Shown piece by piece: positions 12,011-23,347 of a stretch of DNA of 64,000 nucleotides; position 1 is the first letter of the stretch, and every line of letters starts with the position of its first letter. The DNA lies in the NCBI GenBank assembly GCA_021018995.1, contig CM037589.1:9315001-9379000 (forward strand), in the 5' to 3' direction. A model generated the notes under the pieces. The model searched no databases and was not told the origin of the DNA. It saw only the letters and a list, made by a program, of their open reading frames with translations. Position numbers and translations under genes: made by a program. Source of the stretch: Chloranthus sessilifolius. Its lineage: Eukaryota > Streptophyta > Magnoliopsida > Chloranthales > Chloranthaceae.

Positions 12011-12249
12011 AGTACTCTTAAAAGACTGCGCAGACAACATGTGCCCCTGTAGGGCCTTTACTGGGTCTACATTGGATGCAAACTGGTGGAATGGCGGGTG
12101 ACATTGATGACTTTGGAATTGGGTTTTGATTTTAGACACACACCCAATAAATCAATAATCAAGTTGGGTCCTGATCGAGTTCAACTGAAAAATTACGAGT
12201 TCATTAATGCATAATAATAATAAGAGTAGCTCTATTCATGCTTGCCAAC

Positions 12250-12545
12250 GCTGAAAACTCATCGATTGTTGTGAACTAGATAATAGAGATTATTTTACAT
12301 CCCAATTTTCTTGACAATAGATCTTTGAACCGTGGGCGTATCATCAAAGGATCAGTTTGTTTCTATATAACACTGATCCCAAAAAGCTGCCCCAAAATCA
12401 CATTTGTGCATTTAATTGTCTCCCACATTTTGGAAGCATTTTTTGAGATCCGTGCCACATGGAATTAAACACTGCCCATTCAAGGATAAGCCCTTGGTCT
12501 CAATATCCATCTTATGATCCAGTAGGCGCGAATAGAGTTACCCCA
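12250..12545. mobile_element. Foldback MITE (family 1), degenerate
   Basis: Left half 'tagataatagagattatttt' with 'acaatagatctttgaacc', right half 'ggtctcaatatccatcttat' and the terminal 'ggcgcgaatagag'. It abuts the next copy at 12552. Confidence 0.5.
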
Positions 12546-12551
12546 ATAATC

Positions 12552-12896
12552 GGTACCGCTATTAGTGCTCACGTGTTCTCTAAAAGCGCCCACGTTGGAA
12601 ACCCCTTCAAACCCATTGATTGCATATGATCAGATGATGGAGATCATTTTTCACTCCGATATTTCACACAATGGATCTTGAGATCGTGTGCACCTATTAG
12701 GCGGTAAGTTTGTGATTCCACGTGTCACAGATTCCAAAAAATTGACCATCTGATAGGTGCGACATGATCTCAAGATCCATTGTGTGTAACATCGGGGTGA
12801 AAAGATTCCATCATCAGATCCAAAGCAATCGATGGTTTTTGACGGATTTTCCGACGTGGGCAATTTCAGAGATTGAGTGGGCGCAAATAGAGGTAC
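12552..12896. mobile_element. Foldback MITE (family 1), near-complete
   Basis: The left end is GGTACCGCTATTAGTGCTCA. The right end in reverse complement is TGTACCTCTATTTGCGCCCA. The arms pair for most of their length ('acacaatggatcttgagatc' with 'gatctcaagatccattgtgt'). A 108-codon open frame on the minus strand crosses the palindrome, but it is a by-product of the repeat. Confidence 0.75.
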
Positions 12897-12934
12897 ACAG
12901 AGTGGGCACAAATAGAGGTACACACTAGTAATAA

Positions 12935-13355
12935 GGGAACCATTATTTGCACACACAAAGTTGACTCTTGCACACAATTTAAAGAGAGAGACTTGGTCTT
13001 TTGGGGACCTATGTCATGTGAAAACATTATCTAAGTGCCTTATTTTTCAAATAAGACTCTTATTTGAAAAATATGATCTAAAGATCTTTGGTGCGATAAA
13101 TTGGCACGAAACACGATCTGTATCATATCATTCAACATAGTGAATTGTCAAATTAGATGATGTCTTTTAATTGTATTGAATCATATGACGTAGATCTTAT
13201 TTTATCCCAATCTTTTACACTAAAGATATTTAGATCATGGTCCTCTAATCAGACGGCTTAGATTGTATTTTCACATGGCACATGTCCCAAAAATCTTGAG
13301 TCTATTTTTAAATTTTGTGCTTGTGCTAATATTGTGTGTGCAAGTAGTGGCTCTC
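12935..13355. mobile_element. Non-autonomous Mutator-like element (family 2), copy 1
   Basis: The inverted ends are GGGAACCATTATTTGCACAC and, in reverse complement, GAGAGCCACTACTTGCACAC. The flanks TAGTAATAA (12926-12934) and TAATAATAA (13356-13364) match at 8 of 9 positions, and a 9-bp duplication is typical of Mutator-like elements. A second copy lies at 18554. No transposase. Confidence 0.7.
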
Positions 13356-13654
13356 TAATAATAATAACAACCGCAACAATACTAAAAATAAAGAAAAGGA
13401 TGAAATAAAAATAATAATAGGCCTAGAAGCATGCAATGAATGTGGACTTTAACTCTATAGATTCATTTATTTATTTTTGATGATGAACTCTATACAGTGA
13501 TTTGGGTGCCACTTGATGTCTACAAAGGACAAAGTCATCCAAGACCATAGGAACAAAATCATTTTAGTAACCGATTCACCATTGACTATGGGGCCAATTC
13601 TGGGGAGCAACTATTCTCACCCGTTTATAAGTCTTTCATGTTTGAAAATTATTA

Positions 13655-13925
13655 ACATTTGAATAACACTATAGAGTATTTTTTTTGTTCCAATTTTTCT
13701 CACGATAGATCTTAATATCATGGCTGCCTATTAGACGATAAGATGTTGATTTCACATGACATCATCAAAAGTAACCTAGATTATGGGCAAAGGAGTTTAC
13801 CTTCCCTTTAGAGACGTGTGCCATGATCATCTCATAGGCGCGCCATAATTTTAAGATCTATCGTGAGAATGATTGGAACAAAAAAAATCTTCATCATTCT
13901 ATTCAAACCGATCAACGGTTTTCGT
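13655..13925. mobile_element. Foldback MITE (family 1), degenerate
   Basis: The two arms pair through 'tctcacgatagatcttaata' and 'taagatctatcgtgagaat', and through 'ggctgcctattagacgat' against 'catctcataggcgcgccat'. No coding sequence. Confidence 0.6.
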
Positions 13926-14472
13926 GCACCGAAATATTGTGTGATAGTAAAAATTGTGTGATACTTACTATAAAACAAGTGAAAATAGCCTTATCCTAAA
14001 ACAAATCATAAAATGGATAGAAATGATAATTAATGGAGTGTATGAAGGGCATCATATGATTATCAAACTAGTATTTCTTGTTTATTGAAGTCAACAAACC
14101 CTACAGTAAAATTCATGATTCTTATATCATAAAAAAATGGATTTGCGCTAGTACCATGATCTTGGAGCCAAAGTCAAAAACATTAAAAAAAAAAAAAAAA
14201 AGGCTCATTGGATCTCATTCATCTGTACCACCTAATAAAATATCGTGTGATTGGAAAATAAGAACTACTATCAAATAATTGGATAGTGTCGGTGTTGACC
14301 GAGGAGATTAAGAGATAATGCAAAATCATATTATAGGCATTGTGGTTTCACTAGGCTAAATTGCCTTTTTGACTGCCTTTTAGCATTGCCAAAGCTATAA
14401 TATTTGCCTTTTTAAAATCCATCATAAGCATATCTAAAATTATCCTTGAAAAGTTCAGAATCTGTGACCACT

Positions 14473-14833
14473 ATGGGTGTTTGGGTAGATTGCAATCCAA
14501 CAATGGTATTATATTGCCATTGCATTTGGAGGTGTTTGCTGATGCAATATAATCGTTTCCATTTTTAACTCAGTTCCCCTAAAAGTTTGTGACTTTGGGC
14601 ACACTTGAATGCCAGTAAGGGGGCAATCTTATGCCTTAAGTGTCCCGTTTCGTAGGACGAGTTGTTTGATGACGTTTAATCTAAACATATGTAGTCCCTT
14701 TTCACGCGAGGCGTAAGACTTTTTGGCTTAAGAGGTTGGGCCCTCGTAAGGGTCATCCACGATGCTTTACCTCCTTTTTTGTCATTTTCTCAGGCTGCAA
14801 CACTTTTAAGCACTGATTCAAACAACCAAGAGA
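14473..14833. mobile_element. Possible MITE
   Basis: Short imperfect inverted ends, GGGTGTTTGGGTAG against (reverse complement) TGGTTGTTTGAATCAG. No convincing target duplication. It lies just 3' of the dehydrogenase gene. Confidence 0.3.
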
Positions 14834-14958
14834 AATTAACAAAATGGAAGCATATATAAAATATGATTATGATAGCCTTATCAAATTAATGTCAAACCAA
14901 TTCATAAAAAAACAAAAAAAAAAACTACTGTCAACATTTGGTGACTTAATTAAAAATG

Positions 14959-17900
14959 TTAACTCATTTCAGCTATAACTGGAGTCAAATAATCAATGTT
15001 TAAGCCCAAGATCTCTAGCGTATTTCGCCAAACATCGAGGCATGAGTCTGCATCGGCCGCTTGGCGAGACACCCTGGCTGGCTTGCAGTTACATGAGTAG
15101 TACGCGAAGCCCTTTTGTAGGTTCTCCACCACATCGCAATTCGTAACGCAGAAGAGCACGCTCCTCGCCCCTGTTATTGTTTTTTTTGAGAAATATATAA
15201 AAATACAATCAATAAGAAAATTAAAGCAACAATTTATTGAGATTATTTACATAGTTATCAGCTGATTACCCTCAGCTGGATCAAACCTCCAGAACGATTT
15301 TCTCCGAAAACTTGGAACTTGGACCTGAGAGATTTCGGGTTACGCTAATATGTAGTTTAATTCATATTTTAGAAATTTGGTTTGTTAATAACTGACCAAG
15401 TTAGTGGTAACAATCCCTGGGTGCACTGCAATGCAGCCAATGGAGGTTCTATTATGGTCTAAGAGCTTGCTAGCTAAAGTCCTGAGGAACATGAGCTGTT
15501 GAAAACGTCAACAAATATTTAACTAATAAACTGATCAATAGAAATAATAAAATTATTCAATGAGCTATAATTTATAAATAGAATGATGGATTAATTGATC
15601 CGATCATCCAAATATATGATCTAGGATCTAGGCGCATGATCATTCAAAACAATAAATCAATAATCCATAAATTAAAATATATGTCCGTACCTTAAGTGTG
15701 AGTCATGAAAGGTGGTTGCCGATCTTCAACGATCTTCTTGCTCTCAATATCTCATAGCACAATGAGGATGCTTTTGTCAATAAGGAGGGTCGTTGGGACC
15801 AAATATCCCTTATATTTATAGCCAATGAGTCATTTTCTATTAAGGACTTAAATTACTAATTATATTGTTATTGAAAACCACAATCATATTATAACTAAAA
15901 GACTTAATTATTAGTTGCTTACTTTCTTCAAATTCACCAAATTAGCAACCATTCATCACAAGATTGATCTTACACCATTCACCGGTAAACGGATTGACCA
16001 TTGTGATGGCACTAAACTAAAAACTTCTGACAGTCTCCCACTTGGCCATACTATGTCAGTAAATTCTGATTATCAAGTGTTAGCTAATTTTCTTTGAATG
16101 ACAAATCCAAATCAATTTTAATCAAAGTCTTTATAATCAGTCCGGTCTAGTGAGAATACTAACACAAGATCAATATAATCAATGCATCATGTCGATCGTT
16201 GAAGATCGGCAATCCACCTTTCATGACTCACACTTTAGGCGCGCACATACATTTTAATTTATGAATTATTGATTTATTATTGCGTCTAGATCCTAGGGCA
16301 TATATTTGGATAGTCGGATCAATAGATCCATCATAGACCCCCTTTACATGTGCTAGTTTGCTGGCTCCATAAGCTCTCATGCTGCTGAATTTATGCTCCT
16401 CAATCCTACTCTTCCAGGATTTAGGGTCCACCACTGCACAATGATGAGCCTACATAAAAGAAATTAATAGGTGACAAATTGCATAAAAAATATTATTTGT
16501 TGCTGTTAACAAGTTATTAATTAGTAATAATAATGCTCATACATTTATTTATCTAGAGGCCAACTGTATTTAAGATTAATGTTATGAAAGCATATTCTAT
16601 TAAGAACCGAAGTCAATGTTTCGTCCGGGTAAATAATGTTTCGTATCGGGGATTAAAGCGGTTACACCTCATTAATCCATGTTAAGTGTAGAAAATCAAA
16701 TAAAAAAATAGAGAAAGTTAATCACGTACCACGGAGTTGACATTGATGATCCGAGAAGAGGGAGCTCGGAGCAGAGAGGGCAACAGAAGGAGGGTCAGCA
16801 ATGCTGGAGCTACGTGATTCACTTGCAAGTGTTGTTCGATTCCGTCATTGGAAAACTGTTGTGGCTCTGTCCACAAATATAAAAAAATATTTTCTTCGTC
16901 AGCCTTATATAGGAGACATTTCAACATCATGGAAACCGTGGATTGCGCCATTTTTCACCCAACTGGCTTAGAAGCACCATAAAATGTTGATATGGATTGC
17001 ACGCACTATTGATATTTTTATATTAAAACTCCCATACTGCAAAAGATAGCTCTATTTGCACCCACTTAAATTTTATATATCTTTACATCATAGAGGTATC
17101 AACAAACTGTAGACATGATGGCTCCACAGGACACATATCCCAAAAGTAATCTATTGTAAAGACAGAAAATTAACCATTACATTTCATCTATAAATAAGCA
17201 CATTTTTCTCTGATTAGCATACTCCAATTGGATTTAAGAAACACCATTACTGGCACGTGCTAGCCTGCTTACCTCCCATTAGAAAAATGCCGGCGTTGTT
17301 GATTAACACATGCAAGGGCTGTCTGCAGCCTTCCCAGGCAGCTGCGAAGCTCCGAACGGAGGAGAGAGAGAAGAGGTTCAATTCCATCACCTGCATAGAA
17401 CCGCACGTGCCACGATGAACAACAAAAACATCAAAGCATTTAAAGTTAGTATATGGTAACAGACCCGTTAGAGACACTAATTTGGAATGGGTCATTTTGT
17501 GGGACGAGGGCCATGTGAACTCACCATGTCTTCTATGAGATGGTATGCCCATAATCTAAAGATCTTTGATGTTAAAAATTGGGATGAAAACACGTCTCAA
17601 GCATGTGATTCAATTCAAAGCAATCAGTGCTCTTTAAAATGAACAACAACCATGCAAATTTTAAAATCAATTTAGCCTTTATTTAAAGGATGTGGACTGC
17701 TTTAAATTACATGATGGAGATTTGTTTTTCATTCCAATCTTCAAAGTCATACATTTTTAGATCACCAGGAAAGCTTGTTGCTTTTACATGACACACATCC
17801 TAAAAAGTCATCCCTCCCAAATCAATTTACTGTCTTGACATAAATCGGTTACCCTGCACAACCGCAAAGGTTTTATTTCTGTCAAAAGAATTTTTTTAAA

Positions 17901-20597
17901 AGAATTGACCATCGTCAATCTGACGGTGATTGGTGGTTTAAAAAGATTAGTAGTGAAATATTTGATCAATTTCTATTCAATTCAATGAGACTTTCTTGAC
18001 TCTCCAACAAGGCCTAAAGGAAATAAGTGTTACATGGCGGCTATAAGGGGGCTGGTCCAGGGTAGGAACGCAGGACTCAATTCCAGCAACCCTTTCTTCG
18101 TAGTCATAGATTACACGTTACCTCTACACGCAGGACTCTGCTATCATGCGCCTCTTTTCTCCATTCACATGCGATTTGGTGGGCTGCCTTGGTGTTCCTG
18201 CAGGCCATGATGACGTGGGCCCCGGCGAAAGCGAGTTCCCTGCGTTGTACGTACGTAAGGAACAAATAGTCGCCGGTATTTGATTTGTTGGCCAGTATCC
18301 AAAATTTTTATAAGAAATAAAAATTCAAGAATATATAAGCTTATCAAACCAGTATATGGAGGCGCCATTGTATAGCTGAAAAAACATATCAGCTCATTGT
18401 CTAAAATAATCTGCAACGAGCCAACGACTTAATGTGGACAAATTCATCTTTTAATATTTGCACGGAGATTCGGCTTTTGTTTCTTTATTTTTATTATCGA
18501 TATGAAATAAATTATTATTATTATTATTATTATAGGAGATACGATTTTTTTTAGGGAGCCATTACTTGCACACGTTTTTCAAGTGATTGCACCTGATTGC
18601 ATCGAATTTAAAAGGACTTGCAAGTTTGGCAACCTCTACTATGTTAAAATACCTTCTAAGTCAGTTGATTTGAAGGTCATGATTTAAAGATATCAATTGC
18701 AAAAGATTAGAATAAAATATAATTTTTATTATTTGATTAAATGGAGTCAAAGGCCATTATATAATTCAATAGTTGACTACAATAGATCATATGACAAGTA
18801 TCCTATTTTGCTCCAATTTTATGTATTAGAGATCTATTGATCATGAAATTCAAATCAGGTGACCATATTACATGTCCCTAAAATATCAAGTCTTTCTTTA
18901 AGTTCGGAGCAATCACTTGCAAGTAATAGCTCCTTTTTTTCATTTGATCATGGATCTTGAACTTTTTTTCATTTGATCATGGATCTTGAATAAATTATTA
19001 TTATAATATTAAGCTAAGTATCGAATCTTAATGAAATTGAAATAAGTGCGAGTCTCTTTTGCCAGCTCTAAGCAACATTTTCATGGATCTTGACCATCCT
19101 TTGTTCCCGGATCTGGTCCATTGAATTGCTTGAAACTGTAACCTCACCCATCCTTGTGACCATAGAGATTGTTTTTCATTCCAATATTCCACACAATAGA
19201 TCCAAGTTATGAGCGTATCATCGGACAATCAAATTTTTATTTCACGTGATACACATCCCAAGAAGTGGCCCTTAAAGCACATTTGAGCATAACGCATACC
19301 GCATGATTTAAGGGTCACTTTGTGAGATGTGTGCCACATTGGATAAAAAACGGACTATTTTATGGTCAGCCAATGATCTCAGATCCATCTTGTCAAATAT
19401 TGGGACAAAAAGCCATCTCTAATTCAAAGAAGTCAATGTATGATTTCTGGAGGGGAAGGGGTGAGGGTGTAATTTCGTGAGGTGTCAATAGTGGCACCCT
19501 TACTTTTTATAAGTCAACGGGCAATTGAACCTTGACCTCAAGATTATAATATTGTAATCCTTAATTTCCACCGTTCGATGGCTAGGATCTTTCACTTATC
19601 TTGATTTTTAAGGTATGGCACTTGCAAGAGATGGCCAAGCGATTGAATATTTGGATGGTCCCTGTTGGTCGGTACATATGCCAAAAATTTTTGGAGCAAG
19701 AGAGACAATGACAGTGGACCTATGTTATTTACCTAAAGTAGGAAGGCTAATGTCATATATGTTGCCATTTTTTGTAGAGTTTGTATTCGATACACAGACT
19801 GTGCACCTCTGTCAGTATACTGACCAATCTCAGCCTGTCCACATGGTTAACAGTGTACCTTTTATTATTTTGTGGGCATAAAAAATCTGCATCCATCACG
19901 AAGCTTAATCGTGCATGCAGGCTGAGTTCTGCCCGCTGGTACACGGTCCGTGTCCCTGATACAGAATCATCTTAGTATGCATCCATCTCGCAACAATCGT
20001 GAGCGTCCGATTAATTGCTTTCTTTTGTGCAGCCAACAAAAGTAAGGTGCAAAAATAGCAATAAGCTCAATCGGATGGATGTTATGGTACGAGTGGTGAA
20101 ATTTGCTGCGACCCGTTGAAGAGGTGGCTGCTTGATCAGACGGTTCAGAGCATTATAAAAAAACACTACACTGCAGGATGAATATGGAGCACCATCACCA
20201 ATTCACCATCAACCATGGACCCACCGCTAAACACCATATACTGTAATGTTGACAAGCAAATCTATAGGAGAATGGGAAATTAGAAGAAATTATACTTAGA
20301 GAAAAATTGTCATTAAATACTCTATTATCACATCTAATTAAGCTAAATATAGGTGAGATCTAGCGTTGTCTAATCCAAGATCAAGACGGTTTTTAGTTTT
20401 TATTATTTGTTAAATTTTTGGAGTTACCTTGCAGTGTGAAGACCGATTCCGCTAGTAGCACCAGTGACGATGATGGAGAGCCCACATAAATTGCTGGGAA
20501 GAAGGAGAGGAGAAGGTAGATGATACGTGAGAAGCTTTTGACAAAAAGCTTCCTTCACCATCTCCCACAAACCCCCAAACCATGCCCTCCTTTCCAT
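14959..20597 (-). CDS. FEY-like short-chain dehydrogenase/reductase, 8 exons, 336 aa
   Basis: Predicted NAD(P)(H)-dependent oxidoreductase of the short-chain dehydrogenase family; the substrate is unknown. Exons, 5' to 3': 20597-20428, 18239-18122, 17390-17273, 16866-16730, 16449-16348, 15495-15397, 15324-15270 and 15170-14959. All introns are GT-AG, phases join without a stop, and the total is 1011 nt. The cofactor motif TGATSGIG is at residues 45-52, NNAG at 127-130, the conserved Asn of QVNH at 152, the catalytic Ser at 180, YxxxK at 208-212 and HPG at 240-242. From family knowledge, the VEVMELNL, EPQQFSNDG and QVNHVAPALL stretches resemble plant FEY (FOREVER YOUNG) oxidoreductase; the protein is somewhat shorter than I recall for FEY, mainly after HPG. 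The start is the first Met upstream of the cofactor motif, with a TATA box just upstream. Exon joins are inferred by eye, without transcript support. Substrate and expression are unknown. Confidence 0.88.
15560..16032 (-). mobile_element. Copia LTR inside intron 5 of the dehydrogenase gene
   Basis: On the minus strand it starts TGTCAGAAG at 16032, directly after a polypurine tract. It matches the copia LTR at 30462-30936 in inverted orientation over most of its length, including 'gctataaatataaggga' (probable promoter region). The 3' limit is approximate. It lies in the same orientation as the gene, between exons 6 and 5, and leaves the splice sites intact. Confidence 0.7.
16033..16044 (-). 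other. Copia polypurine tract
   Basis: CAAGTGGGAGAC on the minus strand, immediately upstream of TGTCAG. This is the usual copia plus-strand primer site at the edge of the 3' LTR. It shows that a stub of internal element sequence came with the LTR. Confidence 0.6.
16188..16340 (+). repeat. Inverted second copy of the copia LTR 3' part
   Basis: 'gatcgttgaagatcggcaa' through 'ggatcaatagatccatca' matches the reverse complement of 15590-15760. With 15560-16032 it forms a foldback inside intron 5, ending eight bases from the exon 5 donor at 16348. Confidence 0.65.
17460..17880. mobile_element. Family-1 foldback MITE pieces in intron 2
   Basis: Two blocks carry the family words: 'aagatctttgatgttaaaaa' with 'ttgggatgaaaacacgtctc' near 17555, and 'catgatggagatttgttttt' with 'cattccaatcttcaaagtc' near 17710. 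They lie in the intron between exons 3 and 2. Boundaries are approximate. Confidence 0.45.
18509..18534. repeat. (ATT)n microsatellite in intron 1
   Basis: About eight ATT units in the first intron of the dehydrogenase gene. Confidence 0.85.
18554..18934. mobile_element. Non-autonomous Mutator-like element (family 2), copy 2, in intron 1
   Basis: The inverted ends GGGAGCCATTACTTGCA and (reverse complement) AGGAGCTATTACTTGCA are closely similar to copy 1 at 12935. The flanks are T-rich, so the target duplication cannot be read reliably. It lies in intron 1 of the dehydrogenase gene. Confidence 0.65.
19130..19450. mobile_element. Family-1 foldback MITE in intron 1
   Basis: The left arm 'catagagattgtttttcatt' with 'ccacacaatagatccaagtt' pairs with the right arm 'tgatctcagatccatcttg' and 'tattgggacaaaaagccatc'. 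The central part contains 'cacatttgagcataacgc'. Non-coding. Confidence 0.6.
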
Positions 20598-20636
20598 GCT
20601 CTCTCTCTCTCTCTTTCTCTCTCTCTATAATCTGTG

Positions 20637-20654
20637 TTTATAAGAGATTTTATA
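20637..20654 (-). promoter_or_regulatory. TATA box candidates of the dehydrogenase gene
   Basis: On the minus strand TATAAAA (20654-20648) and TATAAA (20642-20637) lie 40-57 bases upstream of the start codon at 20597. They are separated from it by a (GA)n leader at 20599-20626, so transcription would start very close to the ATG. No transcript evidence. Confidence 0.4.
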
Positions 20655-20659
20655 GCATG

Positions 20660-21762
20660 CTAATGTTAAAAAGCAAGGCGGGCTTGAAACGAATGAAGGA
20701 AAAAGCCCATTCATATGTAGATTTCTACATTTTGTCATGTATAGAACTTTGAATAATAAAGAAGGATAGCTTTGCATTCGGCCATTCCGTAATATTAAAG
20801 AGGCACAAGTTTCCCTCTTCTCTCTCCATGTGACCCACTAACTAGTACATACACCTTTATATTATTATTATTATTATTAACATTACCGTTATTATATGAT
20901 TTTGAGAGAGAGAGAGATTTGAGTTGACATGTGTTCCGACCTAGTTCTGGTTGGCTGGAGCTGGACGCCACATGCCAAGGGACATCATCAACTCAAAGCA
21001 ACACCTCTTGAGGCATCTGACTTATTTATTTTTACTTTTATGGCCTCCGTCTCATGGGTCTAAAATAAGATCACGCCCAACTAATCCGGTGTATTGATTT
21101 TGACACCTTTAACCATAATTTTCAAGGTGGATAGGTATCGGATAATCCCAAATCTTTTGGGTAGTACCTAATTGTCCACACGCATGAAGCATCTTGCGCT
21201 CAATCATCAATCTTGTTTAAGTTGTCGTGACATCCGATCCTCTGAACACAGCTGCCTGGGCTCTTTCTCTCTCCCTCTATATATATATACATGGAAAAAG
21301 ATGATATCTACGAAGGTAGCATTTTCACACTACCTTCGACTGCTATATCATACGTTATGTAGTACTTGATCGCTAGTTGCACCACATTATCTAAGAATCC
21401 AACCAATTCCTTAGACTTTTAGACAAAAAAACTTATTTAAACTTTTTACCTTTAAATCATAGGTTAAATATTACGGTTGGCAGCCAAACTTGGTGCATTG
21501 GAATTTTTTCTAACTTTGACTCACTAGCCACCATTCAATGGTGGAAGAACACTTTTTCAATTCTCTTTTCAGACAATAATTGATCAACTTTGGGGAAGTT
21601 GTTGTGGTACTCGATTCCCAATATTGTCAACTTTGGGGAAGTTGTTGTGGTACTCGATTCCCAGGTTAGGTGCCACAGGCGCCCAATTGGATCGTAAGTA
21701 GCTCCAAAATGCTAACCTAGTCGGTGGAATCCTGAGTCAAACACGCGCACGTGCACACACAC

Positions 21763-21765
<3 letters not shown>
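20660..21765. other. Intergenic; short tandem duplication
   Basis: No gene is supported. A block of about 37 bases beginning 'tcaactttggggaagttgtt' is duplicated in tandem at about 21592-21665. Small (ATT)n and (GA)n tracts lie near 20862 and 20905. Confidence 0.6.

Positions 21766-21837
<72 letters not shown>
21766..21837. repeat. (TA)n microsatellite
   Basis: An uninterrupted TA tract of about 72 bases preceded by (CA)n. It is followed by 'gactcgagtcatggga', a word that also lies near the two other long TA tracts in this region. Confidence 0.95.
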
Positions 21838-21839
<2 letters not shown>

Positions 21840-21859
21840 CTCGAGTCATGGGATATAAG

Positions 21860-22638
21860 TAGGGCTCTCAATGGGCCAGATTAGAGCCGGGTTGGGGGTC
21901 CAATCTGGCCCTAACCTACCCAGGTCGGGTTCCGAATTTTTCAAATTTCGGCACTAACCAAGACTCGATGTACTCATTTCAAGTTCGACTTCTATCGGGC
22001 CAGCTAGGCTTGGGTGCTTTTCTTTTCAATCGTTTTTTTTAAAATAAAATTTGGTTAGACTATTTTTTGGGGTTGTTTTTTCTAATAAAATTGGGTTGGA
22101 TAGTTTTTTTTTTTAATAAAAGTTTGAAGAAGGTTAAAAATTTAATTAAATAATTTTATTACCATTATAGAGGCTCAGGTACATGATTTTATTCAAATAT
22201 TTTATTTTTATTTGTTGCATAATGGTTATAACGGGCCACGGTTGCTTACAAATCTATTAACAAGTCATCCAAGTTGTGTAGCTAAAAAAACTATGCAACA
22301 GTTGCTAATAAATTAAGTCATCTAATTTGTCAAACCAAAAAATATATGCACAAGGTTATTATGCTTTTGACTTAAATGCCCCAAGTTTAAACTATTAAAC
22401 GGTTTAATCTCAGGGCATTTAAATAAATCATATTTAACTATATATATATAAAAAAAATATTCTGATATTTTATATAATATCCGGGCCGGGTGCGGGCCGA
22501 ACTCAACCCAAGCCCGACCCGGACTTATCTAGGACAACATGCTTAGCCCGGTTCGGATACCGACCCAGGTTTGCTTTATAAAAAATATAACTTTTTCCGG
22601 GCCAAAATTCGGATTGGTCCGACCCATTGAGAGCCCTA
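21860..22638. mobile_element. Non-autonomous hAT element with perfect target duplication
   Basis: The inverted ends are TAGGGCTCTCAATGGG and (reverse complement) TAGGGCTCTCAATGGG. A perfect 8-bp duplication GATATAAG lies at 21852-21859 and 22639-22646. GGGCC/CCCGA repeats enrich both ends. 779 bp, no transposase. The intact duplication suggests a fairly recent insertion. Confidence 0.93.
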
Positions 22639-22766
22639 GATATAAGCTCATGTCTTGAGCTCTTATTGGTTACATGTCACATCAAGTGACTTAAAAAGTC
22701 AACCTGATGTGCCATGTGGCTCGAGTCATGGGATTATATCTCATGACTCTTGTAAGATGATTATTA

Positions 22767-22767
<1 letters not shown>

Positions 22768-22829
<62 letters not shown>
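22768..22829. repeat. (AT)n microsatellite
   Basis: An AT tract of about 62 bases directly joined to the 5'-truncated SINE. It produces spurious open frames on both strands. Confidence 0.95.
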
Positions 22830-22830
<1 letters not shown>

Positions 22831-23014
22831 TTGCTTTCAAAAGCAGGAGACCTGAGTTCGAATCCCCTCCCTCCCTTGAGGCCACCCTAGGGACTTATAT
22901 CCTGTGCTGGTCCGACATGTGCTGAATTTGGGGTGCGCATGTGCCACTGGGATTAGGCCGGTGCTCTAAGACGCCTGGATACCCAGGTTATATAAAAAAA
23001 ATAAAATAATAAAT
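22828..23014 (+). mobile_element. tRNA-derived SINE, 5'-truncated
   Basis: It matches the SINE at 40079 from 'tgctttcaaaagcaggaga' onward, including the pol III box B GAGTTCGAATCCC at 22854-22866 and the 3' A-rich tail. The box A half is missing and replaced by the AT tract, so this copy could not be transcribed from its own promoter. Confidence 0.8.
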
Positions 23015-23071
23015 ATATATATATTTAAGCTCGAGTCATGATATTATGTCTAATCACTCTAGTGAGATCTT

Positions 23072-23076
<5 letters not shown>

Positions 23077-23158
<82 letters not shown>
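23077..23158. repeat. (TA)n microsatellite
   Basis: A TA tract of about 82 bases, the longest of the three here. The flanking 'taagctcgagtcatgatat' at about 23028 repeats the word seen near the other tracts. Confidence 0.95.
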
Positions 23159-23160
<2 letters not shown>

Positions 23161-23347
23161 CAAATATTTATTATTAATTAAAAAAAAAGCATCCACTAAA
23201 AGTATAGTTGTATATGAAGAAGGCCTCGACATCACAGTCACCTTTTTAAATGTGAGACATTTTTCCAATGAACTCGTAGAAAATAAACATTCAAAATTTG
23301 GGTAACCTGTACGTAGGCAACCCAATCATTTCTGTAAGAACAATGCT

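Noticed and set aside
12651-12977. Minus-strand 108-codon frame
   Set aside because: It crosses the palindrome of a foldback MITE and a second element; codon content follows the repeat.
19615-19881. Plus-strand 88-codon frame opposite intron 1
   Set aside because: No family similarity seen, no splice or coding signal, and it lies in repeat-rich intron sequence.
22655-22885. Open frames of alternating Tyr-Ile on both strands
   Set aside because: They are translations of the (AT)n tract; no protein.
23071-23325. Minus-strand 84-codon frame
   Set aside because: Mostly the (TA)n tract; no start context or family features.
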